Position numbers and translations under genes: made by a program
The notes under the pieces: generated by a model
What the model was told of the DNA's origin: nothing
What the model saw: the letters and a program-made list of their open reading frames with translations, nothing else
Databases searched by the model: none
Part shown: positions 1 to 11,653 of the stretch, piece after piece
Numbering within the stretch: position 1 is the first letter of the stretch
How the letters are laid out: each line of letters begins with the position of its first letter
Source of the DNA: Membranipora membranacea
Taxonomy: Eukaryota; Bryozoa; Gymnolaemata; Cheilostomatida; Membraniporidae
DNA: 64,000 nucleotides
Assembly: GCA_914767715.1 (NCBI GenBank)
Contig: OU612071.1
Location: 10,709,493 to 10,773,492 of the forward strand
Direction: 5' to 3'

Positions 1-728
1 AATGAGATTAGCTTATTGAATTTGAACAAGATTCTCACAGTGTCTATTTGCCAATATTGTTTACCTTTCACTTGACATCAACATCTTAGCCAAGCATAAT
101 TGGATGTATTGTTGGTATCCAAGTTATTTACCCATGAAGTCATAACCAAGATAAGCCAGTCAGGCTCAACTCTTGAAGTTGACCAAGAAGCGCGGAAAAT
201 CAATGAAATTTTTTTGCAAATACTGAAGAATAAGGGCGCCAGAGAATTTAAGGTTTTTTGCGAGGCAATCTCATTCTTGGCATAATAACTCTGTAAAATG
301 ATGAGCTTTGAAGCAGAGTTTAGTGAAATAATTTGATAAAAATATACAAATGGAATTTCGACCATTGTCTAGTATTTTGCCTAAAATGTTACAACTTCCT
401 GCCCCCTCGCTCTTCTGTCAAAGAATGATCATGATTGCACTTACACCCAAACAACCATCATTATATTATCAGCAGCAAACGACTGGAAGTTAGGTCAGCC
501 TTCAATGACTCCTGTCTCTCTGAATCCACAAGTGTGTCATGATGACTTGTTACAAGTGCAATGGAACGTGTGTGAAGGATTAACAAATAGTGTTAATTAT
601 ACTTAATTGTACAATTAAAAATTTTGACAACAAGGATATCAAGGTAATTATGTAATTATGCCTGTTATTGGCTAACCTCCCTGCTTGTGGCACTTAAGCT
701 GACAGATTAAAATTTATTACTTTAAAGG
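1..728. other. Unassigned left edge
   Basis: I see no gene here. Short overlapping open frames exist on both strands at 78-365, but they have no codon pattern, splice context or similarity to anything else in the window. The sequence does not match the peptide-gene duplication units found to the right. Confidence 0.5.
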
Positions 729-729
729 G

Positions 730-777
730 TGTTGCCACTAGTCTAACATTTCAATACTATCTGTACTAGTGGCAACA
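730..777. repeat. Perfect short inverted repeat beside U2-like fragment
   Basis: TGTTGCCACTAGT at 730-742 is answered by its exact reverse complement ACTAGTGGCAACA at 765-777, leaving a 22-base loop. It ends 5 bases before the U2-like 5' end. It could be a MITE end, an element terminus or a transcribed hairpin. Confidence 0.75.
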
Positions 778-782
778 CTAAG

Positions 783-816
783 ATCGCTTCTCGGCCTATT
801 GGCTAAGATCAAAGTG
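783..816 (+). ncRNA. U2 snRNA 5'-end-like fragment (pseudogene or SINE head)
   Basis: About 30 bases beginning ATCGCTTCTCGGCC match the highly conserved 5' end of spliceosomal U2 RNA, up to the GGCTAAGATCAA block. There is one substitution in the CCTTTTGG loop (CCTATTGG) and an extra A after GATCAA. After about 816 the similarity stops: the branch-point-binding GUAGUA segment and the Sm site are not seen. It is therefore not a working U2 gene. It is more likely a truncated retropseudogene or the head of a U2-derived SINE. Confidence 0.65.
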
Positions 817-1260
817 TCATGGCTAATGGCTGATTAGTGCCTGTTTCAGTATCTGGCAGCTTGCTGCACACTCACGATTAGGAGGTCCACCATGGCCTCA
901 CCTCTAGAATGCATTCTAGCTTGCTAGGATCTATCACACTCTCAGTATGAGGACTCCGGGCAACTTGCGTCCCTCTTTAGGGGCAGCCCACCCTCTGTTT
1001 TGTCATAAGCAGGGCAACACCTACTAGGGAACTACCATCCAAGAGTGAGAGAGAAAAATACCAAAATTGCTTCCTGTACACCATATAACTGAGATGGCTG
1101 AGAATGACATAGTATAACATCAATAGCTCCTTTGTAGACAGGTAATGAATATATAGCAGGCTTACGATAGTTGATTTACCTTTGCCTCCCTCAGCCCACA
1201 TACCATAACATTCAGAGCTAACTCCATGCTCAGAGGATCTTTGGCCAACAAATAAAAATA
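817..1260. other. Sequence downstream of U2-like head, no gene
   Basis: This could be the body of the element whose head is the U2-like fragment. It is locally GC-richer (about 840-1000), with short self-complementary stretches such as CTAGAATGCATTCTAG near 903. The minus-strand open frame at 977-1270 has no supporting features. I see no protein-coding signal. Confidence 0.35.
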
Positions 1261-1261
1261 G

Positions 1262-1690
1262 TTGATACAAACTAGAATACCAATTGTCTTTAGTTCTATT
1301 CTTCCAAATTTCTTGTGGATTTTGTCTAGTAGAACAAAAGATTTGCTACACCTATATAAAATTTGTGTGGTAATAACTGTTGTTTTAATATTTATACATA
1401 TAAGGAGGTGATAATATTTGCTGCTATTGAACTACAAGAAGCAAATAAGTCTCTGAGTAGCATGAGCTAGTCGAATTCTGACCTTTACGCATCTAACTCA
1501 ATTGAAAATCCAAGTTGCAGATTTGTCCCTAAGAAGTCTCCTGTTGTGGTTATACAATATGTGTCCCCACTTGTTTGGGGGTGTCTATATTTAGCATTGG
1601 ATTGAGCTTTAGTTTTTTCGTTTCTGATATATACATAATTGATTCTTGTGAAATTATGTAGTATTAGCTATATGATTTAACTCTGTACAG
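1262..1690 (-). repeat. 3' flank of peptide copy A (duplication unit edge)
   Basis: It begins TTGATACAAACTAGAATACC and continues to the poly(A) region of copy A. The same block lies downstream of copies B, C, D, E, G, H and O, and a piece is at 46990-47250. It marks the left boundary of the tandemly duplicated A/B block; left of it the sequence is unique. Confidence 0.75.
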
Positions 1691-2029
1691 ATATGATATG
1701 GTTTATTGTTTAAGTATTTATTGTTCAAAATAAATAATGACAGAGTGAGTAAAGAGAGTCCACGAATCCTGTTGGACTTCATCCTGGTCACGAACTCATC
1801 TCAATTCTGAAATGTTGAAAATATTTTAAATCAATTTAAATTATGCGAATGAAATTGAACTGTATATCACAATACTATTACATATATATATGATATATTG
1901 TATAAGTATTGTATTCAGAGTTACAGCCACCAATAACCTCGTTTCATGGATTATCGTTCCCTGACTTTTCAGTACATATCTACAAAACTGTTATTTAAGT
2001 CTAAATGTTTTTGCTCACCTCTTATGGGT

Positions 2030-2789
2030 TTAACCTTTGATTGCATCAATAACTGCCTCGCCTCCACTGATGGCAGCATCGATTGCTAAACCTGCAGCTG
2101 CTGACTTGGCTGCTGCCTTTACCACGCTACTGAAGACTCCAGCTTCAATCTGTATGACAGCTATAACAAACATCACATTTGAATAGTAATAAAAGGAAAA
2201 ATTTACAAACTCATAGACATTGGCTGATGACAATTATTATTCTACTTCTACTAAATATATATCTTACCCCTTAAACCACTGATGTTACATAGATATATGT
2301 GTGCCTATTGAATTCTCTATAGCTCAACAACTAATAATGCAAGGCTGCAATTTATCATTGTCACCTAATGAGTAAATAATTTGCACCAACTGATCTGCAA
2401 AGTCAGGGTATGAAATTAATCTTCTGTATCCTGTGAAGTAGTTAATGTCTTAGTAGTGGATATTAATGATGTCATCAGCTAGTGCATGAGTTTCATGCCC
2501 TGATTTGAAAGGTCTGCAAATTATATGCCCATTAGATGACAATCCTGAGATTGCCCTCTGTTTGCAGGCAGGTCAGAGCACACCTTGAGGCCAATCAAAC
2601 CCCAGTAGTCGATTCGAATCTACGACCTTCAAATATGCATGCAAAAGGAATGGCGCTCTAACCAACTGAGCCCGCCTCCTTCTCACTAGATAGTGCTTTA
2701 CTGGTAAATTGATTGAGAAACTACAAATACAAAAATTGAAACTCACCTAGTGCAGCAAGAATCAGAGAGATAAGTGCAAAGACCTTCAT
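2030..2789 (-). CDS. Small secreted Ala/Gly-rich peptide precursor, copy A (SINE-intron type)
   Basis: Intact 57-aa precursor in two coding exons: 2747-2789 (ATG at 2789, 43 bases) and 2030-2160 (131 bases, stop TAA). The exons are joined in phase 1 through an AG/GT intron. Non-coding exon 1 starts near 2990 and ends at the GTAAGT donor at 2940-2935. Exon 3 continues 11 bases past the stop to a GTGAGC donor, and 3'UTR exon 4 begins at 1806, with AATAAA signals at 1722-1717 and 1707-1702. Residues 1-21 form a signal peptide (MKVFALISL start, small residues before Gly22; cleavage inferred after IEA). The mature part is about 36 residues, begins GVFSSVVK, is rich in Ala, and ends IDAIKG. The terminal Gly could serve as an amide donor. 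Function is unknown; a secreted membrane-active peptide is inferred. Intron 2 carries a shortened SINE. Confidence 0.85.
2535..2678 (-). mobile_element. tRNA-derived SINE, shortened copy in intron 2 of copy A
   Basis: Read on the minus strand, the head (about 2678-2600) has a pol III A box (GGCTCAGTTGGTTAGAGCG) and a B box-like GGTCGTAGATTCGAATC. These have tRNA spacing and a TTTTGCATGC anticodon-loop-like stretch, close to an Ala-type tRNA. About 185 bases of the body present in copy C are deleted here. The position in intron 2 is shared with copies C, G, I, L and N, so insertion predates the duplications. Confidence 0.75.
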
Positions 2790-3016
2790 TTTCTTGTACC
2801 TACAATGAAAAAAGTGTATGCATTAAAACGAGCAAATTCATTAAACCCTAAACATAAAAAAAACATGATAGTTGATCACATTTACATCCAATATCATGTC
2901 ACAAATGTCTTAATCAATAAATTTACAACCAGATACTTACTTTGGATTTAGAGGTTTAATTCAGTGATGTGCAGTGAGGCTGTAGTCTTGTGATCTTTGT
3001 ATTATATGGTCTCTTC

Positions 3017-3082
3017 TTTTATACTCTCAACACAGGCAACGTGTCATATGCTGGAAGTTGTTATTTTTCTATCGGCTGTTCC
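3017..3082 (-). promoter_or_regulatory. 66-bp core promoter block of copy A
   Basis: On the minus strand it runs from GGAACAGCCGATAG through a CATATG E-box-like site and GTTGCCTGTGTTGAGAG to TATAAAA at 3023-3017. The same block, exactly 66 bp from the GGAACAG edge to the TATA edge, precedes copies B, C, D, F, G, H, I, M and N. The start of transcription is expected about 30 bp downstream, near 2990. Confidence 0.8.
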
Positions 3083-5167
3083 TATTTATGACAAAAAACA
3101 ACAATTAACAATTAATAGTGTGCAGGAGATAAGTTTTAATTGTTTGTGTTCCACATTTTGCAGGATATAAACTATGCACTTATGTCATTTGAGTAACCGC
3201 TGATATCTATTCATGTAGGAAAAAATTGTCTGACAGGATATAGGATATTGGGTTGGTGCTTAGGAAACCCTTCAGTTTTTCATTATAGCAGTAATGAATA
3301 TGTGTCTTAGCTTCGATTGCTTTAATATTTGCCCAAACCTAAACTTGTAACATCCAATGCGCACCGCATTTCAAGAGTGTACTTATCTCTGAACTCACTA
3401 ATAATCTATCATCAACCCATCTGTTTGTATGCTCAAATAATATGGTACACTCCTTTATTTGATAGGGTCGTGCTGACATTAAGGTAGAGACTGCAATAAA
3501 AAGCATAAAAGATTTTTGGAGGGAGCACAGGGTGAGTCATTGACCAGATAGGGTACATAAACATTGTATTTCTACAGCTTGAGCAACTTTAAGGGTTAGA
3601 ATCTGTAGCATGATTCACTCTAACACTCTTAATCAAAAAGAATTTGCATAATCCCAGGCCCACAGATGTACAACTTTTGTGCACTGATAACCCAGTTTTA
3701 CTACATCACCACCCACCCCTGTTCACCCTCAGATTTCTGCCTTTAAAGTCATTTGGTAGAGAAGAAGCTCTCAACAGCACCGAATTTCCTCGGCACACTT
3801 AGATAGCACACAATATGACCATCAATAAAAATCAGAGCTGAGACCAAGTTCCTGCCCTGAGCCAGAGCAGTTTTTATAGTCCTTTGAATTTCGGTCCAAT
3901 TGTCGCAACATACCACTTTAGATATATATATATTCAAAAAGTTGATAAATAAGATTGAAATTTCAAATCATCATCATAAAACGATTTTGGTGACTCAACT
4001 AAAATCTCATATCTCATAGCCAAGATGTTGCAACTACAGAAGGAAAGAAGTTGTTGCAATTTTTTATAAGACTGCTATTTGCGGTTGGTTTTTTTTTTTC
4101 TCATGATGTTTCTGTTTTGAGAATGCAGAATGCACAAATGACAATCTTCAAAAAAAATTGATGTGATAGTTGCACCTATTCCGACTCCAAGGCTTCATTA
4201 CTTTCTTTTTTATAATGAGTTTAGCTCAATGATCTGAAAGAAATCCTCAACAATTCCATTTTCTCCATTGACTAAAAAATAATAAACCTAGAGAGGACAC
4301 TGTATACAGCTGACGTGAGGGACGTAATTGTGGCCGAGGCAAAGACATTGGAAGGTGTAATAGCATTGGTGTTATCATTGATTTACCGTCATTAATCCAA
4401 TGTCATTAATCCAATGTATATCTCAAATTGTATGTTGCGGTAATTGGACAGTATTCAATGGACTTTAAAAACTTCTCTAGGTCTGGGCTGAAGAAATGTG
4501 CAGCTTCTTCTCTACCATTTGACCTTGCGTTAGCTGAAATCTGACAGTGACATAGGGTGGGTGATGATGTAATAAACCAGGATTATCAGTGCACAAAAGT
4601 TGTATATCTATGGGACTGCGGCTATGTATATTTTGTCTGGTTAAAAATAGTGTTTGAATAAACATTGTTACAGATTGCAGCCCTCAAAAATACTCAAGCT
4701 CTAGCACTACAATGTTTATGTACCCGATCTTGTCAATGACCAACCCTGTGCTCGCTCCATAAGTCATTAATTTGTTTTTTTTTCCGATGGCTCTACCTCA
4801 ATGTCAGCACAACCCTATCAAATATAGGAGTGTACCATATTTGTGGATACATACAGTTTGACGATAGATGATTAGTGAGTTCAGAGATAAGTACACTCTT
4901 GAGATGCGATGTGCAGTGGATGTTACAAGTTTAGGTTTGGGCAAATATTAAAGCAATGGAAGCTAAGACACATATTCATTATTGCTTGGGTTTCCTAATC
5001 ACCAACCCAATATCCCATATCCTGTTATACAATTTTTTCCTTTAGGAATAGATATCAGCTGTTACTTGAATCACATAAGTGTATGATTTATATCCTGCAC
5101 AATGTGGAACACAAACAATTGAAATTTGTCTCCAACACACTATTAATTGTTGTTTTTGTTATAAATA
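3083..5167. repeat. Imperfect palindrome between divergent copies A and B
   Basis: The two promoters face away from each other and the spacer is an inverted repeat. The left arm (about 3083-4080) contains blocks such as GCTGATATCTATTCATG and GTACACTC that reappear reverse-complemented in the right arm (about 4416-5167). The geometric centre from the paired exon 2 positions is about 4133. No protein gene is seen; short frames at 3749-3937 and 4477-4665 are repeat shadows. Near the centre ATTAATCCAATGTCATTAAT is a small direct duplication, where about 390 bp present in the C/D spacer is missing. Confidence 0.75.
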
Positions 5168-5233
5168 GGAACAGCCGATAGAAAAATAACAACTTCCAGC
5201 ATATGACATGTTGCCTGTGTTGAGAGTATAAAA
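5168..5233 (+). promoter_or_regulatory. 66-bp core promoter block of copy B
   Basis: It runs from GGAACAGCCGATAG through CCAGCATATGACATG to TATAAAA at 5227-5233. Spacing is the same as in the other copies. It is followed by exon 1, which ends at the GTAAGT donor at 5320. Confidence 0.8.
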
Positions 5234-5476
5234 GAAGAGACCAGATAATACAAAGATCACAAGACTACAGCCTCACAGCACCTCACTGTCACAGCTCATA
5301 TTAACCATCACAATTCACAGTAAGTATCTGGTTGCAAATTTACTGACTATGGCATCATATATAATAATGTTTGAAGTAAATGTTTTAATTTAACATTTTT
5401 GATTTATGATATGGGTCCTATGAATTTGTCTTCTCCCTTATATGTCATATTATTTATTTGATGTAGATACAAGAAA

Positions 5477-5876
5477 ATGAAGGTCTTCGCACTTATATCC
5501 CTGATCATTGCCGCACTCGGTGAGTTTTGCTTCTCCTCTTTACATGAATTCCAAATATGCCACCAGTACAGAAATATGGTAAATAATTGGAATGCAACAC
5601 TGTGAAATCTGTGTTCGGTTTGATCAAAGTTTTGATTCAACAATTTTTCATTATCATCTTTTTCCTAAATAAAAATAACCTCATAGCATTCAATTGCATT
5701 TCACTCACTCCACTTGTAATAATCCAAACATGCTGTCTTTTACAGCTGTTGTACAGATTGAAGCTGGGGTCTTCAGTAGCGTGGTAAAGGCAGCAGCCAA
5801 GTCAGCAGCTGCAGGTTTAGCAATCGATGCTGCCATCAGTGGAGGCGAGGCAGTTATTGATGCAATCAAAGGCTAA
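5477..5876 (+). CDS. Small secreted Ala/Gly-rich peptide precursor, copy B (SINE-free type)
   Basis: Intact 57-aa precursor. Exon 2 coding is 5477-5519 and exon 3 coding is 5746-5876 (TAA), joined in phase 1. Exon 2 begins at 5467 after ATGTAG. Exon 3 follows TCTTTTACAG and ends at 5887 before GTGAGC; 3'UTR exon 4 starts at 6106 after TTTCAG. AATAAA signals are at 6190-6195 and 6205-6210. The signal peptide has Ile-Ile where A and C have Ile-Leu (ISLIIAAL); the mature segment is the same as in copy A. Intron 2 is about 226 bp and lacks the SINE. The last junction is only 11 bases beyond the stop, too close to trigger nonsense-mediated decay by the usual rule. The gene diverges from copy A and is nearly duplicated at copy D. 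Confidence 0.87.
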
Positions 5877-6229
5877 ACCCATAAGAGGTGAGCAAAAACA
5901 ATTAGACTTAAATGACTGTATTGTAGATATGTACTTAAAAGTCAGGGACCAATAACCATTAAACGAAGTTATTGGTGGCTGTAACTCTGAATACCATACT
6001 TATACAATACATCATGGCTCAACATGGATACATCATACATCATGGATACAGTTCAATTTCATTCGAATAATTTAAAATGATTTAATATATTTTCAAACAT
6101 TTCAGAATTGAGATGAGTTCGTGACCAGGAGGAAGTCCAACAGGATTCATGGACTCTCTTTACTCACTCTGTCATTATTTATTTTGAACAATAAATGATT
6201 AAACAATAAACCAAATCATATCTGTACAC

Positions 6230-8290
6230 AGTTAAATAATTTAGCTAATACTACATAATTTTACAAGATTCAATAATGTATATATCTGAAACGAAAAAAC
6301 TAGTATGAAGACTATCAAATAAAGCTCAATCCAATGCTAAATATAGACACCCCCTAACAAGTGGGGACACATATTTGTATAACCACAACAGGAGACTTCT
6401 TAGGGACAAATCTGCAACTTGGATTTTCAATTGAGTTAGATGCGTGAAGGTCAGAATTCGACTAGCTCATGTTACTCAGAGACTTATTTGCTTCTTGTAG
6501 TTCAATAGCAGCAGATATTATCACCTCCTTATTTGTATAAATATTGAAACCACAGTTCTTACCACACAAATTTAAATAGGTGTAGCGAATCTTTTGTTCT
6601 ACTAGATAAAATCCACAAGGAATTTGGAAGAATAGAAACTAAGGACAGTTGGTATTATAGTTTGTATCAACTGATATGTCTCTTGATTGGAAGCCAGCAG
6701 TTTTGAATTTGACATGCTATACTAAAATCAAGTGTCATTTTAAAATAGAAGGAGATTGACAGGCATTTCAATGCACAAAAAATGCTGCAATACTGAACTA
6801 TGACTAAGCAAAAGTTGTGAAGAGAACTTTGAGCAGCAACACTCTTTGTCAATTGTTACCTAACGAAACCTGAATATTAGCAAATGATATTATCACACTG
6901 ACTGGTCAATTAAGTTTGATTATGGTTGTGTAAGGTTTTGGTAGCTTTGGCCTTAGCCCAGTATGGTAATATCAAATTGGCCTATCGTATACCATGCTCA
7001 CTGGGTTGGTATTTTATTGACAGAAGACTGAGGACTAAGAGGTATACAATTTTTCCTAACCAAACTTGTCACAATTTTATTGATTTGTCATACTTGCAAC
7101 TTGCAGGATTTAAACGAAACACCCAAAAACACTCTCTTGTGATCTCTGTGATTAACAAGAAAATGAGAAAAATGTCTCATGAATTTGTAATACAATTGTA
7201 AAATATACATTTTTGAATCATGACATGTTTGCCTGTGTTTTGCAGTAAACAGTTGAATTCAACAAGAATCATAGACGCTCCATCCATTCAGCCTCCATTC
7301 AACGAGGATATCGCCCACAAATTAATACCATCAATGCATTCTCTTTTTGGGGATGGTAAGATGGCGCAATCGCATGAGTTGTTGGTTCGAGTACCACTAA
7401 GGGAGTTTTCAAAGGTGGAATGTTCCAGATCCAGTTATGATATTCTGTTGTTTCCTGTTGCTGCTCAAAGTAAGGCTTGTACCTGGAACTTTTGGTATCT
7501 TAAAGGGGCTGCCGTTGATAAATCTATATTATATGCTTCTCGCTTTGAAGACAATGCCGACAAATTATTGACAGGACGTGATATGTGATTATTTCAGGTC
7601 GGTAAGATAGTAAATTATTAGTTTAATCTTACAGAGAAAAGTTATTTGAAGGTACAACTTTATCCAATCATGGTCAGTTAGAGCCGTAGAGTGGAATTAG
7701 TCAATAAAAAGGCTAGGAACACGGGAAAAATATTCATAACCAATCAATACCAACTGAGCGGTGTTTTAATTAATTGGCTACAACTAGAGAGTTGATCCTT
7801 TTTGATAAAATGTCTGATGAAAAGAATAGAGAGAAATTTTCAAAGAGTTGCAATCATCAAATTATTGTATCCTGAATCACCATATCTCCTGAAAGAGCAT
7901 CTGAGAACAGAATTAGAGATTATCTTCCACAAATGTCCTTAATTAATTACAAAACTTTTGCTGTCGATGTCTCTCTATTCTCATATGAAAGACCCCTGGG
8001 ATTATTTACAATGTATCCAAATACTGCAAATTTCAAGCTTTGTCTCCCACAACTTAAAACTTTGTATTAAATGAGTATTTACTCAGACCATACTGTATTA
8101 TAAGAAGTCATATACTGTAGAAAGTATTATATACATAATTAACTAGCTTTTGTATTCAGTCCAGTCCACACTATGCTGTCGCGTCCACACATCATAGGAT
8201 TGTCATAGCAATCGAGGACGATTGCAACCAGGGGGGTGCATATGTCCCATCCACAGCAGGCATATCTAGCAATGGACAACTACCGTAGAA
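6230..8290 (+). repeat. 3' flank of copy B; left arm of tail-to-tail inverted repeat
   Basis: Non-genic duplicated flank. It holds a recurring open frame (6926-7201) and another (7220-7588) that recur in the flanks of C, D, G and O with missense, frameshift and length changes, so I do not call them genes. A stretch near 7390 (TTGGTTCGAGTACC) resembles a pol III B box. From about 6000 to 8290 the block is mirrored by 9130-11640, which flanks copy C. Confidence 0.7.
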
Positions 8291-9129
8291 TAACAACATC
8301 AGACAATATTTAATATTCATATCATCATCAGTACACTCAACCTCGACTCGATGACACGCTGGTAACAGGCAGGATATTTAACCTTGGTTGAGGACAGGCA
8401 ATTAAGTTAAATTAAAATGCTAATTTTAATCCCCGTACCACCTAACGTCACAACCATGGCAACACAGTAAATGCGGCGGGAATAGGACAAAGCATGATTG
8501 GGAAATTATACCATCGGTGACTTCCACCAGCCCACTGTTGCGGCGGATCAACCCACTTTTGCGGCTGATCAACCCTCTTTTTGATGTAATTGAAAATTAT
8601 GTTTAATTCTTATTTTTTTGCTTATTGACGTCAGCAGTTTTTTAATGTGCCATGAACTATACTGTTTTAAAACGTTGTTTTCAATTGAAAATCATGATCT
8701 GTTTGGCGGCCTTCTGGTCGGTAGGCAGGCTCTTTGTTTGCACCTTAATTTGGAGTCAGGTCAGTTTTTAAACATGAAAGTTTTACATAATATCATATTT
8801 TTTTCATTTATTGTACAGTAGTGATATTTAAAGGGAAATAGAACTTGCCTTTTTATATGATTAAGTAAGGCACAGTATAACATTTGGTTGGATTATTTAT
8901 ATCATCAACTAATTTAGTTAAATGAATAAAATTGAGCATGCATGGCATCATTAACTAGAAAGTATAACTTGTTAAAATAAGACATGCATTGTTAAGTTGA
9001 ATTGCGTTTGATTTTAAACTTGATAAGAATTACGAGACATGCTCTTGAGTCAGGTGTTTGATCTTGAATCAAATGAGGTCGCATCTAGATAAGTCAGTGT
9101 CACATAATGAGAATCATCATGCCCATCAC
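8291..9129. mobile_element. About 840-bp interspersed element, copy 1
   Basis: It separates the arms of the tail-to-tail inverted repeat. Related copies lie in the opposite orientation at about 19340-20110 and 32060-32830. Shared blocks include GGTAACAGGCAGGATATTTA, CACAGTAAATGCGGCGGG, the ATCACGATCTGTTTGGCGG-type segment and TCAAGTTTAAAATC. It has no coding capacity that I recognise (the frame 8618-8821 is open only here). It is a candidate non-autonomous DNA element; terminal repeats were not resolved by eye. Confidence 0.5.
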
Positions 9130-11300
9130 CTATGGTAGTTGTCCCTTGCTATATATATATGCTGCTTTGGATGCGAAATGTGAACCCCCCTGGTTTCAAA
9201 CGTCCTCGATTGACATGACAATCCTATGATGTGTGGATGCGACAGCATGCTGTGGACTGGACTGAATACAAACGCTAGTTAATTATTTATATAATACTTT
9301 CTACAGTATATGACTTCTTTAATTACAGTATGGTTTGAGTAAATACTCATTTAATACAAAGTATTCAGTTGTGGGAGACATAGCTTGAAGTTTGCAGTAT
9401 GTGGATACGTAGTAAATAATCCCAGGGGTCTTGTCTTTTATATGAGAATAGAGAGAGCTCCACAGCAAAATTTTTTTAATTAATTAAGGACCTTCGTGGA
9501 AGATAATCTCTAATTCTGTTCTCAGATGCTCTTTCAGGAGATATGGTGATTCAGGATACAATAATTTGATGATTGCAACTCTTTGAAAATATCGCTCTAT
9601 TCTTTTCATTTGTCATTTTATCAAAAAGGATCAACTCTCTAGTTGTAGCCAATTAATTAGGACACCCCTCAGTTGGCATTGATTGGTTATGAATATTATC
9701 CCCCCCCCCCCGTGTTCCTAGCCTTTTTATTGACTAATTCCACTCTACGGCTCTAACTGACCATGATCGATGGAGACTAACCAGATCAAGAGCAGAATAG
9801 AAGACCGCCGGGCAAGTTAAGTCATGGCCTATCATGATTGGGTAAAGTTGTACCTTCAAATAACTTTTCTCTGTAAAAGTAAACTAATAATTTACTATAC
9901 TACAAAATCGAAATAATATAGAAATTAAACCAAACATTTCACCTTTCAATACTTAATGCATTTGTTGGCATTGTCTTCAAAGCCAGTAGTGTATAATGTA
10001 GATTTAGTAACAGCAGCCCCTTTAAGATACCAAAAGTTCCTGGTACAAGTCTTACTTTGAGCAGCAACAGGAAACAACAGAATATCATAACTGGATCTGA
10101 AACATTCAACCTTTGAAAACTCCCTTAGTGGGACTCGAACCAACAACTCATGTGATTGCGCCATCTTACCATCCCCAAAAATAGAATGCATTGATGGTGC
10201 TAATTTGTAGGCGATATCCTCGTTGAATGGAGGCTGAATGGATGGAGCATGTATGATTATTGTTGAATTCAACTGTTTACTGCAAAACACAGGCAAAATT
10301 ATCATGATTCCAAAAAGTATATTTTACAATTATATTACAAATTCATGAAACATTATTCTCATTTTATTGTCAATCACAGAGACCACAACAGAGTTTTTTT
10401 GGGTGTTTCTTTTGAATCCTGCAAGTTGCAAGTATGACAAATCGATAGAAGTGTGACAAGTTTGGTTAGGAAAAATTGTATACCTCTTAGTCCTCAGTCG
10501 TCTGTCAATAAAATACCAACCCAGTGAGCATGGTATATGATAGGCCAATCTAATATTACCATACTGGGCTAAGGCCAAAGCTACCAAAACCTTACACAAC
10601 CATAATCAAACTTAGTTGACCAGTCAGTGTGATAATATCACTTCCTAATATTCAGGTTTCGTTAGGTTACAATTGACAAAAGACTGTTTCTGCTCAAAGT
10701 TCTCTTCAAAACTTTTGCTTAGTCATAGTTCAGTATTGCAGTATTTTTTGTGCATTGAAAGGCCTATCAATCTCTTTCTATTTTAAAACGACACTTGATT
10801 TTAGTATAGCGTGTCAAATTCAAAACTGCTGGCTTCCAATCAGGAGACATATCAGTTGATACAAACTATAATACCAATTGTCCTTAGTTTCTATTCTTCC
10901 AAATTCCTTGTGGATCTTATCAAGTAGAACAAAAGATATGCTACACTTATATAAAATTTGTGTGATAATAACTGTGGTTCTAATATTTATACAAATAAGG
11001 AGGTGATAATATCTGCTGCGATTGAACTACAAGAATCAAAAAAGTCTCTGCATAGCATGAGCTAGTCGAATTTTGTCCTTTACGCATCTAACTCAATTGA
11101 AAATCCAAGTTGCAGATTTGTCCCTAAGAAGTCTCCTGTTGTGGTTATACAAATATGTGTCCCCACTTGTTTGGGGGTGTCTATATTTAGCATTGGATTG
11201 AGCTTTATTCGATAGTCTTCATACCAGTTTTTCGTTTCAGATATATACATAATTGAATCTTGTAAAATTATGTAGTAATAGCTATATAATTTAACTGTGT
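9130..11300 (-). repeat. 3' flank of copy C; right arm of tail-to-tail inverted repeat
   Basis: Reverse complement of the copy B flank, including the recurring frames at 10330-10599 and 9946-10305. The edge at about 9130-9265 mirrors 8160-8290 (TATCATAGGATTGTC versus GACAATCCTATGATG blocks). A run of 13 C residues lies near 9704-9716. No gene is called. Confidence 0.7.
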
Positions 11301-11653
11301 AAAGAGATGATTTGGTTTATTGTTTAATCATTTATTGTTCAAAATAAATAACGAAATAGTTTGTAAAGAGAGTCTTTGAATCCTGTTCGACTTCCTCCTG
11401 GTCACGAACTCATCTCAATTCTGAAATGTTTGAAAATACTTTAAATCATTTTAAATTGTGCGAATGAAATTGAATTGTATATCACAATACTATTATATAT
11501 ATAAACATATATCCATGATGTATTGTATAAGTATGGTATTCAGAGTTACAGCCACCAATAACTTCGTTTCACGGTTATCGGTCCCTGACTTTTCAGTACA
11601 TATCTACAATACAGTCATTTAAGTCTAATTGTTTTTGCTCACCTCTTATGGGT

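Noticed and set aside
783-970. Functional U2 snRNA gene
   Set aside because: Only about the first 30 bases match; the branch-site recognition sequence and Sm site are missing.
2600-2678. Functional tRNA gene in intron 2 of the peptide genes
   Set aside because: A and B boxes are present, but the acceptor stem does not pair well, the same sequence recurs with a fixed non-tRNA body, and it sits inside the intron of several copies. It is a SINE head.
5404-5643. Antisense open frames over exon 2 of B and D (5404-5643, 15630-15869)
   Set aside because: They are shadows of the peptide gene and its introns, conserved only because the whole block is duplicated.
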